From Synchiropus splendidus (taxonomy: Eukaryota; Chordata; Actinopteri; Syngnathiformes; Callionymidae), in the NCBI RefSeq assembly GCF_027744825.2, contig NC_071334.1, positions 38,789,437 to 38,853,436 of the forward strand: 64,000 nucleotides of DNA, given 5' to 3'. A model generated the notes under the pieces. That model was not told the DNA's origin. It saw only the letters and a program-made list of their open reading frames with translations, and did no database searches. A program made the position numbers and the translations under genes. Each line of letters begins with the position of its first letter. Within the stretch, counting starts at the first letter, position 1. Below are positions 34,161 through 46,418 of this stretch, in pieces.

Positions 34161-36876
34161 AAAAGTGCTAATAACTATCGAAAAACACTTCAGACAGCTA
34201 AGACTTTATGTGCAACTACTAGAAAGACCCTTTATGCTATAGTGGGAGGTTAAAATTTCATGTTCTGAAGCTTCCCTGAAAAGTTATGGCACAATGCACA
34301 AAAACGCTTTTCAGCCTGAGATAAGGTGGGTTTCGGAACGCCAAACATAAAAGTGTTAATAACTTTCGAAAAACACTTCAGACAGCTTAGATTTGATGTG
34401 CACCTACTAGAAAGACCCTTTCTGCTATAGTGGGAGGTTAAAATTTCATGTTCTGAAGCTTCCCTGAAAAGTTATGGCACAATGCACAAAAACGCTTTTC
34501 AGCCTGAGATAAGGTGGGTTTCGGAACGCCAAACATAAAAGTGTTGATAACTTTCGAAAAACACTTCAGACAGCTTAGATTTGATGTGCACCTACTAGAA
34601 AGGCCCTTTCTGCTATAGTGGGAGGTTAAAATTTCATGTTCTGAAGCCTCCCTGAAAAGTTATGGCACAATGCGTAAAAACGCTTTTCAGCCTGAGATAA
34701 GGTGGTTTCGGAACGCCAAACATAAAAGTGTTAATAACTTTCGAAAAACACTTCAGACAGCTTAGATTTGATGTGCAACTACTAGAAAGACCCTTTCTGC
34801 TATAGTGGGAGGTTAAAATTTCATGTTCTGAAGCTTCCCTGAAAAGTTATGGCACAATGCACAAAAACGCTTTTCAGCCTGAGATAAGGTGGGTTTCGGT
34901 ACGCCAAACATAAAAGTGTTGATAACTTTCGAAAAACACTTCAGACAGCTTAGATTAGATGTGCAACTACTAGAAAGACCCTTTCTGCTATAGTGGGAGG
35001 TTAAAATTTCATGTTCTGAAGCTTCCCTGAAAAGTTATGGCACAATGCGTAAAAACGCTTTTCAGCCTGAGATAAGGTGAGTTTCGGAACGCCAAACATA
35101 AAAGTGTTAATGACTATCGAAAAACACTTCAGACAGCTAAGATTTTATGTGCAACTACTAGAAAGACCCTTTATGCTATAGTGGGAGGTTAAAATTTCAT
35201 GTTCTGAAGCTTCCCTGAAAAGTTATGGCACAATGCACAAAAACGCTTTTCAGCCTGAGATAAGGTGGGTTTCGGAACGCCAAACATAAAAGTGTTAATA
35301 ACTTACGAAAAACACTTCAGACAGCTTAGATTTGATGTGCACCTACTTCAAAGACTCTTTCTGCTATAGTGGGAGGTTAAAATTTCTTGTTCTGAAGCTT
35401 CCCTGAAAAGTTATGCCACAATGCACAAAAACGCTTTTCAGCCTGAGATAAGGTGGGTTTCGGAACGCCAAACATAAAAGTGTTGATAACTTTCGAAAAA
35501 CACTTCCGACAGCTTAGATTTGATGTGCACCTACTAGAAAGACCCTTTCTGCTAAAGTGGGAGGTTAAAATTTCATGTTCTGAAGCTTCCCTGAAAAGTT
35601 ATGGCACAATGCACAAAAAGGCTTTTCAGCCTGAGATAAGGTGGGTTTCGGAACGCCAAACATAAAAGTGTTGATAACTTTCGAAAAACACTTCAGACAG
35701 CTTAGATTTGATGTGCACGTACTAGAAAGGCCCTTTCTGCTATAGTGGGAGGTTAAAATTTCATGTTCTGAAGCTTCCCTGAAAAGTTATGGCACAATGC
35801 GTAAAACCGCTTTTCAGCCTGAGATAAGGTGGGTTTCGGAACGCCAAACATAAAAGTGTTAATAACTATCGAAAAACACTTCAGACAGCTAAGATTTTAT
35901 GTGCAACTACTAGAAAGATCCTTTATGCTATAGTGGGAGGTTAAAATTTCATGTTCTGAAGCTTCCCTGAAAAGTTATGGCACAATGCACAAAAACGCTT
36001 TTCAGCCTGAGATAAGGTGGGTTTCGGAACGCCAAACATAAAAGTGTTAATAACTTTCGGAAAACACTTCAGACAGCTTAGATTTGATGTGCACCTACTA
36101 GAAAGACGCTTTCTGCTATAGTGGGAAGTTAAAATTTCATGTTCTGAAACTTCCCTGAAAAGTTATGGCACAATGCACAAAAACGCTTTTCAGCCTGAGA
36201 TAAGGTGGGTTTCGGAACGCCAAACATAAAAGTGTTGATAACTTTCGAAAAACACTTCAGACAGCTTAGATTTGGTGTGCAACTACTAGAAAGACCATTT
36301 CTGCTATAGTGGGAGGTTAAAATTTCATGTTCTGAAGCTTCCCTGAAAAGTTATGGCACAATGCACAAAAACGCTTTTCAGCCTGAGATAAGGTGGGTTT
36401 CGGAACGCCAAACAAAAAAGTGTTGATAACCTTCGAAAAACATTTCAGACAGCTTAGATTTGATGTGCAACTACTAGAAAGACGCTTTCTGCTATAGTGG
36501 GAGGTTAAAATTTCATGTTCTGAAGCTTCCCTGAAAAGTTATGGCACAATGCACAAAAACGCTTTTCAGCCTGAGATAAGGTGGGTTTCGGAACGCCAAA
36601 CATAAAAGTGTTGATAACTTTTGAAAAACACTTCAGACTGCTTAGATTTGATGTGCACCTACTAGAAAGGCCCTTTCTGCTATAGTGGGAGGTTAAAATT
36701 TCATGTTCTGAAGCTTCCCTGAAAAGTTATGGCACAATGCGTAAAAACGCTTTTCAGCCTGAGATAAGGTGGGTTTCGGAACGCCAAAAATAAAAGTGTT
36801 AATAACTTTCGAAAAACACTTCAGACAGCTTAGATTTGATGTGCAACTACTAGAAAGACCCTTTCTGCTATAGTGG
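34161..36876 (+). repeat. Block R, third long copy
   Basis: The markers GTGCTAATAACTATCG (34,164), GAAGCCTCCC, the GGTGGTTTCGG deletion (about 34,702), GGTACGCC, GATTAGATG, AATGACTATCG, CTTCAAAGACTC, CTAAAGTGGG (frame from 35,453), GTGCACGTAC, GCGTAAAACCGC, AGATCCTTTATGC, GAAACTTCCC, ATTTGGTGTGC and GATAACCTTCG come in the order seen in the two tandem R copies. The offset from the last R unit (25,867) is 9,586 bp, or 51 monomers minus 2 bp. Confidence 0.8.
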
Positions 36877-38160
36877 GAGGCTAAAATTTCATATTCTGAA
36901 GCTTCCCTGAAAAGTTATGGCACAATGCACAAAAACGCTTTTCAGCCTGAGATAAGGTGGGTTTCGGAACGCCAAACATAAAAGTGTTAATAACTTTCGA
37001 AAAACACTTCAGACAGCTAATATTTGATGTGCACCTACTAGAAAGACCCTTTCTGCTATAGTGGGAGGTTAAAATTTCATGTTCTGAAGCTTCCCTGAAA
37101 AGTTATGGCCAATGCACAAAAACGCTTTTCAGCCTGAGATAAGGTGGGTTTCGGAACGCCAAACATAAAAGTGTTAATAACTTTCGAAAAACACTTCAGA
37201 CAACTTAGATTTGATGTGCACCTACTAGAAAGACGCTTTCTGCTATAGTGGGAGGTTAAAATTTCATGTTCTGAAACTTCCCTGAAAAGTTATGCCACAA
37301 TGCACAAAAACGCTTTTCAGCCTGAGATAAGGTGGGTTTCGGAACGCCAAACATAAAAGTGTTGATAACTTTCGAAAAACACTTCAGACAGCTTAGATTT
37401 GGTGTGCAACTACTAGAAAGACCATTTCTGCTATAGTGGGAGGTTAAAATTTCATGTTCTGAAGCTTCCCTGAAAAGTTATGGCACAATGCACAAAAACG
37501 CTTTTCAGCCTGAGATAAGGTGGGTTTCGGAACGCCAAACATAAAAGTGTTGATAACCTTCGAAAAACATTTCAGACAGCTTAGATTTGATGTGCAACTA
37601 CTAGAAAGACGCTTTCTGCTATAGTGGGAGGTTAAAATTTCATGTTCTGAAGCTTCCCTGAAAAGTTATGGCACAATGCACAAAAACGCTTTTCAGCCTG
37701 AGATAAGGTGGGTTTCGGAACGCCAAACATAAAAGTGTTGATAACTTTTGAAAAACACTTCAGACTGCTTAGATTTGATGTGCACCTACTAGAAAGGCCC
37801 TTTCTGCTATAGTGGGAGGTTAAAATTTCATGTTCTGAAGCTTCCCTGAAAAGTTATGGCACAATGCGTAAAAACGCTTTTCAGCCTGAGATAAGGTGGG
37901 TTTCGGAACGCCAAACATAAAAGTGTTAATAACTTTCGAAAAACACTTCAGACAGCTTAGATTTGATGTGCAACTACTAGAAAGACCCTTTCTGCTATAG
38001 TGGGAGGCTAAAATTTCATATTCTGAAGCTTCCCTGAAAAGTTATGGCACAATGCACAAAAACGCTTTTCAGCCTGAGATAAGGTGGGTTTCGGAACGCC
38101 AAACATAAAAGAGTTAATAACTTTCGAAAAACACTTCAGACAGCTAATATTTGATGTGCA
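36877..38160 (+). repeat. Six-monomer HOR (AGGCTAAAA marker), second pair
   Basis: GAGGCTAAAA at 36,877 returns at 38,004, again 1,127 bp apart. The unit includes the GGCCAATGC deletion, GACAACTTAG, GAAACTTCCC, ATTTGGTGTGC, GATAACCTTCG and CTTTTGAAAAAC. It mirrors 27,291-28,570. Private changes are ATGCCACAATG with GAAACTTCCC near 37,275-37,300 and AAAAGAGTTAATAAC near 38,111. Confidence 0.8.
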
Positions 38161-40040
38161 CCTACTAGAAAGACCCTTTCTGCTATAGTGGGAGGTTAAA
38201 ATTTCATGTTCTGAAGCTTCCCTGAAAAGTTATGCCACAATGCACAAAAACGCTTTTCAGCCTGAGATAAGGTGGGTTTCGGAACGCCAAACATAAAAGT
38301 GTTGATAACTTTCGAAAAACACTTCCGACAGCTTAGATTTGATGTGCACCTACTAGAAAGACCCTTTCTGCTATAGTGGGAGGTTAAAATTTCATGTTCT
38401 GAAGCTTCCCTGAAAAGTTATGGCACAATGCACAAAAACACTTTTCAGCCTGAGATAAGGTGGGTTTCGGAACGCCAAACATAAAAGTGTTGATAACTTT
38501 CGAAAAACACTTCAGACAGCTTAGATTTGATGTGCACCTACTAGAAAGGCCCTTTCTGCTATAGTGGGAGGTTAAAATTTCATGTTCTGAAGCCTCCCTG
38601 AAAAGTTATGGCACAATGCGTAAAAACGCTTTTCAGCCTGAGATAAGGTGGTTTTCGGAACGCCAAACATAAAAGTGTTGATAACTTTCGAAAAACACTT
38701 CAGACAGCTTAGATTTGATGTGCAACTAATAGAAAGACCCTTTCTGCTATAGTGGGAGGTTAAAATTTCATGTTCTGAAGCTTCCCTGAAAAGTTATGGC
38801 ACAATGCACAAAAACGCTTTTCAGCCTGAGATAAGGTGGGTTTCGGAACGCCAAACATAAAAGTGTTGATAACTTTCGAAAAACACTTCAGACAGCTTAG
38901 ATTTGATGTGCACCTACTAGAAAGACCCTTTCTGCTATAGTGGGAGGTTAAAATTTCATGTTCTGAAGCTTCCCTGAAAAGTTATGCCACAATGCACAAA
39001 AATGCTTTTCAGCCAGAGATAAGGTGGGTTTCGGAACGCCAAACATAAAAGTGTTGATAACTTTCGAAAAACACTTCAGACAGCTTAGATTTGATGTGCA
39101 ACTACTAGAAAGACCCTTTCTGCTATAGTGGGAGGTTAAAATTTCATGTTCTGAAGCTTCCCTGAAAAGTTATGGCACAATGCACAAAAACGCTTTTCAG
39201 CCTGAGATAAGGTGGGTTTCGGAACGCCAAACATAAAAGTGTTAATAACTTTCGAAAAACACTTCAGACAGCGAAGATTTTATATGCCACTACTAGAAAG
39301 ACCCTTTCTGCTATAGTGGGAGGTTAAAATTTCATGTTCTGAAGCTTCCCTGAAAAGTTATGCCACAATGCACAAAAATGCTTTTCAGCCAGAGATAAGG
39401 TGGGTTTCGGAACGCCAAAAATAAAAGTGTTGATAACTTTCGAGAAACATTTCAGACAGCTTAGATTTGATGTGCAACTACTAGAAAGACCCTTTCTGCT
39501 ATAGTGGGAGGTTAAAATTTCATGTTCTGAAGCTTCCCTGAAAAGTTATGGCACAATGTACAAAAACGCTTTTCAGCCTGAGATAAGGTGGGTTTCGGAA
39601 CGCCAAACATAAAAGTGTTAATAACTTTCGAAAAACACTTCAGACAGCTTAGATTTGATGTGCACCTACTAGAAAGACCCTTTCTGCTATAGTGGGAGGT
39701 TAAAATTTCATGTTCTGAAGCTTCCCTGAAAAGTTATGCCACAATGCACAAAAATGCTTTTCAGCCAGAGATAAGGTGGGTTTCGGAACACCAAAAATAA
39801 AAGTGTTGATAACTTTCGAAAAACATTTCAGACAGCTTAGATTTGATGTGCAACTACTAGAAAGACCCTTTCTGCTATAGTGGGAGGTTAAAATTTCATG
39901 TTCTGAAGCTTCCCTGAAAAGTTATGGCACAATGCACAAAAACGCTTTTCAGCCTGAGATAAGGTGGGTTTCGGAACGCCAAACATAAAAGTGTTAATAA
40001 CTTTCGAAAAACACTTCAGACAGCGAAGATTTTATATGCC
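38161..40040 (+). repeat. Transition segment between blocks R and S
   Basis: The first part follows the eight-monomer unit of 28.6-31.6 kb (CTTCCGAC, AAAAACACTTTTCAG near 38,433, GAAGCCTCCC, AACTAATAG near 38,725). It lacks the CTAGAACGACCC and GGAACACCGAACATA monomers. It then passes into TTTCAGCCAGAG monomers in three places (about 39,010, 39,387 and 39,765) with CCAAAAATAAAAG, and GCGAAGATTTTATATGCC near 39,272 and 40,023. This looks like a local two-to-four-monomer shuffle. Confidence 0.6.
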
Positions 40041-42673
40041 ACTACTATAAAGACCCTTTCTGCTATAGTGGGAGGTTAAAATTTCATGTTCTGAAGCTTC
40101 CCTGAAAAGTTATGGCACAATGCACAAAAACGCTTTTCAGCCTGAGATAAGGTGGGTTTCGGAACGCCAAACATAAAAGTGTTGATAACTTTCGAAAAAC
40201 ACTTCAGACAGCTTAGATTAGATGTGCAACTACTAGAAAGACCCTTTCTGCTATAGTGGGAGGTTAAAATTTCATGTTCTGAAGCTTCCCTGAAAAGTTA
40301 TGGCACAATGCACAAAAACGCTTTTCAGCCTGAGATAAGGTGGGTTTCGGAACGCCAAACATAAAAGTGTTGATAACTTTCGAAAAACACTTCAGACAGC
40401 TTAGATTTGATGTGCACCTACTAGAAAAGGCCCTTTCTGCTATAGTGGGAGGTTAAAATTTCATGTTCTGAAGCTTCCCTGAAAAGTTATGGCACAATGC
40501 GTAAAAACGCTTTTCAGCCTGAGATAAGGTGGGTTTCGGAACGCCAAACATAAAAGTGTTAATAACTTTCGAAAAACACTTCAGACAGCTTAGATTTGAT
40601 GTGCAACTACTAGAAAGACCCTTTCTGCTATAGTGGGAGGTTAAAATTTCATGTTCTGAAGCTTCCCTGAAAAGTTATGGCACAATGCACAAAAACGCTT
40701 TTCAGCCTGAGATAAGGTGGGTTTCGGAACGCCAAACATAAAAGTGTTAATAACTTTCGAAAAACACTTCAGACAGCTTAGATTTGATGTGCACCTACTA
40801 GAAAGGCCCTTTCTGCTATAGTGGGAGGTTAAAATTTCATGTTCTGAAGCTTCCCTGAAAAGTTATGGCACAATGCGTAAAAACGCTTTTCAGCCTGAGA
40901 TAAGGTGGGTTTCGGAACGCCAAACATAAAAGTGTTGATAACTTTCGAAAAACACTTCAGACAGCTTAGATTTGATGTGCAACTACAAGAAAGACCCTTT
41001 CTGCTATAGTGGGAGGTTAAAATTTCATGTTCTGAAGCTTCCCTGAAAAGTTATGGCACAATGCACAAAAACGCTTTTCAGCCTGAGATAAGGTGGGTTT
41101 CGGAACGCCAAACATAAAAGTGTTGATAACTTTCGAAAAACACTTCAGACAGCTTAGATTTGATGTGCACCTACTAGAAAGACCCTTTCTGCTATAGTGG
41201 GAGGTTAAAATTTCATGTTCTGAAGCTTCCCTGAAAAGTTATGGCACAATGCACAAAAATGCTTTTCAGCCAGAGATAAGGTGGGTTTCAGAACGCCAAA
41301 AATAAAAGTGTTGATAACTTTCGAAAAACATTTCAGACAGCTTAGATTTGATGTGCAACTACTAGAAAGACTCTTTCTGCAATAGTGGGAGGTTAAAATT
41401 TCATGTTCTGAAGCTTCCCTGAAAAGTTATGGCACAATGCACAAAAACGCTTTTCAGCCTGAGATAAGGTGGGTTTCGGAACGCCAAACATAAAAGTGTT
41501 AATAACTTTCGAAAAACACTTCAGACAGCTTTGATTTTATATGCCACTACTAGAAAGACCCATTCTGCTATAGTGGGAGGTTAAAATTTCATGTTCTGAA
41601 GCTTCCCTGAAAAGTTATGGCACAATGCACAAAAACGCTTTTCAGCCTTAGATAAGGTGGGTTTCGGAACGCCAAACACAAAAGTGTTGATAACTTTCGA
41701 AAAACACTTCAGACAGCTTAGATTAGATGTGCAACTACTAGAAAGACCCTTTCTGCTATAGTGGGAGGTTAAAATTTCATGTTCTGAAGCTTCCCTGAAA
41801 AGTTATGGCACAATGCACAAAAACGCTTTTCAGCCTGAGATAAGGTGGGTTTCGGAACGCCAAACATAAAAGTGTTGATAACTTTCGAAAAACACTTCAG
41901 ACAGCTTAGATTTGATGTGCAACTACTAGAAAGGCCCTTTCTGCTATAGTGGGATGTTAAAATTTCAAGTTCTGAAGCTTCCCTGAAAAGTTATGGCACA
42001 ATGCGTAAAAACGCTTTTCAGCCTGAGATAAGGTGGGTTTCGGAACGCCAAACATAAAAGTGTTAATAACTTTCGAAAAACACTTCAGACAGCTTAGATT
42101 TGATGTGCAACTACTAGAAAGACCCTTTCTGCTATAGTGGGAGGTTAAAATTTCATGTTCTGAAGCTTCCCTGAAAAGTTATGGCACAATGCACAAAAAC
42201 GCTTTTCAGCCTGAGATAAGGTGGGTTTCGGAACGCCAAACATAAAAGTGTTAATAACTTTCGAAAAACACTTCAGACAGCTAATATTTGATGTACAACT
42301 ACTAGAAAGACCCTTTCTGCTATAGTGGGAGGTTAAAATTTCATGTTCTGAAGCTTCCCTGAAAAGTTATGCCACAATGCACAAAAACGCTTTTCAGCCA
42401 GAGATAAGGTGGGTTTCGGAACGCCAAAAATAAAAGTGTTGATAACTTTCGAAAAACATTTCAGACAGCTTAGATTTGATGTGCAACTACTAGAAAGACC
42501 CTTTCTGCTATAGTGGGAGGTTAAAATTTCATGTTCTGAAGCTTCCCTGAAAAGTTATGGCACAATGCACAAAAACGCTTTTCAGCCTGAGATAAGGTGG
42601 GTTTCGGAACGCCAAACATAAAAGTGTTAATAACTTTCGAAAAACACTTCAGACAGCGAAGATTTTATATGCC
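40041..42673 (+). repeat. Block S, 14-monomer unit (CTACTATAAAG start)
   Basis: ACTACTATAAAG at 40,041 returns at 42,674, 2,633 bp later (14 monomers plus 1 bp). The extra base is the CTAGAAAAGG insertion at about 40,426. The unit contains GATTAGATG, a B-type monomer, CTACAAGAAAG near 40,984, TTTCAGAACGCC near 41,289, CTCTTTCTGCAATAG near 41,372 and GCTTTGATTTTATATGCC (41,531). A third CTACTATAAAG monomer lies near 60,912. Confidence 0.8.
40421..40430 (+). other. Private 1-bp insertion CTAGAAAAGG
   Basis: A B-type monomer reads CTAGAAAAGGCCC where the usual form is CTAGAAAGGCCC. It is the only monomer with this insertion. It accounts for the 1-bp excess in the spacing of the surrounding 14-monomer unit. 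Confidence 0.8.
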
Positions 42674-43786
42674 ACTACTATAAAGACCCTTTCTGCTATA
42701 GTGGGAGGTTAAAATTTCATGTTCTGAAGCTTCCCTGAAAAGTTATGGCACAATGCACAAAAACGCTTTTCAGCCTGAGATAAGGTGGGTTTCGGAACGC
42801 CAAACATAAAAGTGTTGATAACTTTCGAAAAACACTTCAGACAGCTTAGATTAGATGTGCAACTACTAGAAAGACCCTTTCTGCTATAGTGGGAGGTTAA
42901 AATTTCATGTTCTGAAGCTTCCCTGAAAAGTTATGGCACAATGCACAAAAACGCTTTTCAGCCTGAGATAAGGTGGGTTTCGGAACGCCAAACATAAAAG
43001 TGTTGATAACTTTCGAAAAACACTTCAGACAGCTTAGATTTGATGTGCACCTACTAGAAAGGCCCTTTCTGCTATAGTGGGAGGTTAAAATTTCATGTTC
43101 TGAAGCTTCCCTGAAAAGTTATGGCACAATGCGTAAAAACGCTTTTCAGCCTGAGATAAGGTGGGTTTCGGAAGGCCAAACATAAAAGTGTTGATAACTT
43201 TCGAAAAACACTTCAGACAGCTTAGATTTGATGTGCAACTACTAGAAAGACCCTTTCTGCTATAGTGGGAGGTTAAAATTTCATGTTCTGAAGCTTCCCT
43301 GAAAAGTTATGGCACAATGCACAAAAACGCTTTTCAGCCTGAGATAAGGTGGGTTTCGGAACGCCAAACATAAAAGTGTTGATAACTTTCGAAAAACACT
43401 TCAGACAGCTTAGATTTGATGTGCACCTACTAGAAAGACCCTTTCTGCTATAGTGGGAGGTTAAAATTTCATGTTCTGAAGCTTCCCTGAAAAGTTATGG
43501 CACAATGCACAAAAATGCTTTTCAGCCAGAGATAAGGTGGGTTTCAGAACGCCAAAAATAAAAGTGTTGATAACTTTCGAAAAACATTTCAGACAGCTTA
43601 GATTTGATGTGCAACTACTAGAAAGACTCTTTCTGCAATAGTGGGAGGTTAAAATTTCATGTTCTGAAGCTTCCCTGAAAAGTTATGGCACAATGCACAA
43701 AAGCGCTTTTCAGCCTGAGATAAGGTGGGTTTCGGAACGCCAAACATAAAAGTGTTAATAACTTTCGAAAAACACTTCAGACAGCT
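42674..43786 (+). repeat. Block S, contracted unit
   Basis: This segment begins with CTACTATAAAG like the preceding unit. It reaches the next GCTTTGATTTTATATGCC marker (43,787) after 1,113 bp instead of about 1,490. It is two monomers shorter. It contains GATTAGATG, a B-type monomer ending in GAAGGCCAAAC (43,171), TTTCAGAACGCC near 43,544 and CTGCAATAG near 43,633. Confidence 0.7.
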
Positions 43787-46418
43787 TTGATTTTATATGC
43801 CACTACTAGAAAGACCCTTTCTGCTATAGTGGGAGGTTAAAATTTCATGTTCTGAAGCTTCCCTGAAATGTTATGGCACAATGCACAAAAACGCTTTTCA
43901 GCCTGAGATAAGGTGGGTTTCGGAACGCCAAACATAAAAGTGTTGATAACTTTCGAAAAACACTTCAGACAGCTTAGATTAGATGTGCAACTACTAGAAA
44001 GACCCTTTCTGCTATAGTGGGAGGTTAAAATTTCATGTTCTGAAGCTTCCCTGAAAAGTTATGGCACAATGCACAAAAACGCTTTTCAGCCTGAGATAAG
44101 GTGGGTTTCGGAACGCCAAACATAAAAGTGTTGATAACTTTCGAAAAACACTTCAGACAGCTTAGATTTGATGTGCAACTACTAGAAAGGCCCTTTCTGC
44201 TATAGTGGGAGGTTAAAATTTCAAGTTCTGAAGCTTCCCTGAAAAGTTATGGCACAATGCGTAAAAACGCTTTTCAGCCTGAGATAAGGTGGGTTTCGGA
44301 ACGCCAAACATAAAAGTGTTAATAACTTTCGAAAAACACTTCAGACAGCTTAGATTTGATGTGCAACTACTAGAAAGACCCTTTCTGCTATAGTGGGAGG
44401 TTAAAATTTCATGTTCTGAAGCTTCCCTGAAAAGTTATGGCACAATGCACAAAAACGCTTTTCAGCCTGAGATAAGGTGGGTTTCGGAACGCCAAACATA
44501 AAAGTGTTAATAACTTTCGAAAAACACTTCAGACAGCTTAGATTTGATGTCCAACTACTAGAAAGACCCTTTCTGCTATAGTGGGAGGCTAAAATTTCAT
44601 ATTCTGAAGCTTCCCTGAAAAGTTATGGCACAATGCACAAAAACGCTTTTCAGCCTGAGATAAGGTGGGTTTCGGAACGCCAAACATAAAAGTGTTAATA
44701 ACTTTCGAAAAACACTTCAGACAGCTAATATTTGATGTACAACTACTAGAAAGACCCTTTCTGCTATAGTGGGAGGTTAAAATTTCATGTTCTGAAGCTT
44801 CCCTGAAAAGTTATGGCACAATGCACAAAAACGCTTTTCAGCCTGAGATAAGGTGGGTTTCGGAACGCCAAACATAAAAGTGTTGATAACTTTCAAAAAA
44901 CACTTCAGACAGCTTAGATTTGATGTGCAACTACTAGAAAGACCCTTTCTGCTATAGTGGGAGGTTAAAATTTCATGTTCTGAAGCTTCCCTGAAAAGTT
45001 ATGGCACAATGCACAAAAACGCTTTTCAGCCTGAGATAAGGTGGGTTTCGGAACGCCAAACATAAAAGTGTTGATAACTTTCGAAAAACACTTCAGACAG
45101 CTTAGATTTGATGTGTACCTACTAGAAAGGCCCTTTCTGCTATAGTGGGAGGTTAAAATTTCATGTTCTGAAGCTTCCCTGAAAAGTTATGGCACAATGC
45201 GTAAAAACGCTTTTCAGCCTGAGATAAGGTGGGTTTCGGAACGCCAAACATAAAAGTGTTGATAACTTACGAAAAACACTTCCGACAGCTTAGATTTGAT
45301 GTGCACCTACTAGAAAGACCCTTTCTGCTATAGTGGGAGGTTAAAATTTCATGTTCTGAAGCTTCCCTGAAAAGTTATGGCACAATGCACAAAAACGCTT
45401 TTCAGCCTGAGATAAGGTGGGTTTCGGAACGCCAAACATAAAAGTGTTGATAACTTTCGAAAAACACTTCAGACAGCTTAGATTTGATGTGCACCTACTA
45501 GAAAGGCCCTTTCTGCTATAGTGGGAGGTTAAAATTTCATGTTCTGAAGCTTCCCTGAAAAGTTATGGCACAATGCGTAAAAACGCTTTTCAGCCTGAGA
45601 TAAGGTGGGTTTCGGAACGCCAAACATAAAAGTGTTAATAACTTTCGAAAAACACTTCAGACAGCTTAGATTTGATGTGCAACTACTAGAAAGACCCTTT
45701 CTGCTATAGTGGGAGGTTAAAATTTCATGTTCTGAAGCTTCCCTGAAAAGTTATGGCACAATGCACAAAAACGCTTTTCAGCCTGAGATAAGGTGGGTTT
45801 CGGAACGCCAAACATAAAAGTGTTAATAACTTTCGAAAAACACTTCAGACAGCTTAGATTTGATGTGCACCTACTAGAAAGGCCCTTTCTGCTATAGTGG
45901 GAGGTTAAAATTTCATGTTCTGAAGCTTCCCTGAAAAGTTATGGCACAATGCGTAAAAACGCTTTTCAGCCTGAGATAAGGTGGGTTTCGGAAGGCCAAA
46001 CATAAAAGTGTTGATAACTTTCGAAAAACACTTCAGACAGCTTAGATTTGATGTGCAACTACTAGAAAGACCCTTTCTGCTATAGTGGGAGGTTAAAATT
46101 TCATGTTCTGAAGCTTCCCTGAAAAGTTATGGCACAATGCACAAAAACGCTTTTCAGCCTGAGATAAGGTGGGTTTCGGAACGCCAAACATAAAAGTGTT
46201 GATAACTTTCGAAAAACATTTCAGACAGCTTAGATTTGATGTGCAACTACTAGAGAGACTCTTTCTGCAATAGTGGGAGGTTAAAATTTCATGTTCTGAA
46301 GCTTCCCTGAAAAGTTATGGCACAATGCACAAAAACGCTTTTCAGCCTGAGATAAGGTGGGTTTCGGAACGCCAAACATAAAAGTGTTAATAACTTTCGA
46401 AAAACACTTCAGACAGCT
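43787..46418 (+). repeat. Block S, 14-monomer HOR unit 1 (2,632 bp)
   Basis: This is a complete HOR unit between two TTGATTTTATATGCC marks, exactly 14 x 188 bp. In order it holds CTGAAATGTTATGG, GATTAGATG, a B-type unit with TTTCAAGTTCTG, a plain A unit, GTCCAAC with AGGCTAAAA, CTAATATTTGATGTACAAC, CTTTCAAAAAAC, GTGTACC (B), TTACGAAAAACACTTCCGAC, alternating A and B units, a B unit with GAAGGCCAAAC (45,991), and a final unit with CTCTTTCTGCAATAG. Confidence 0.85.
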
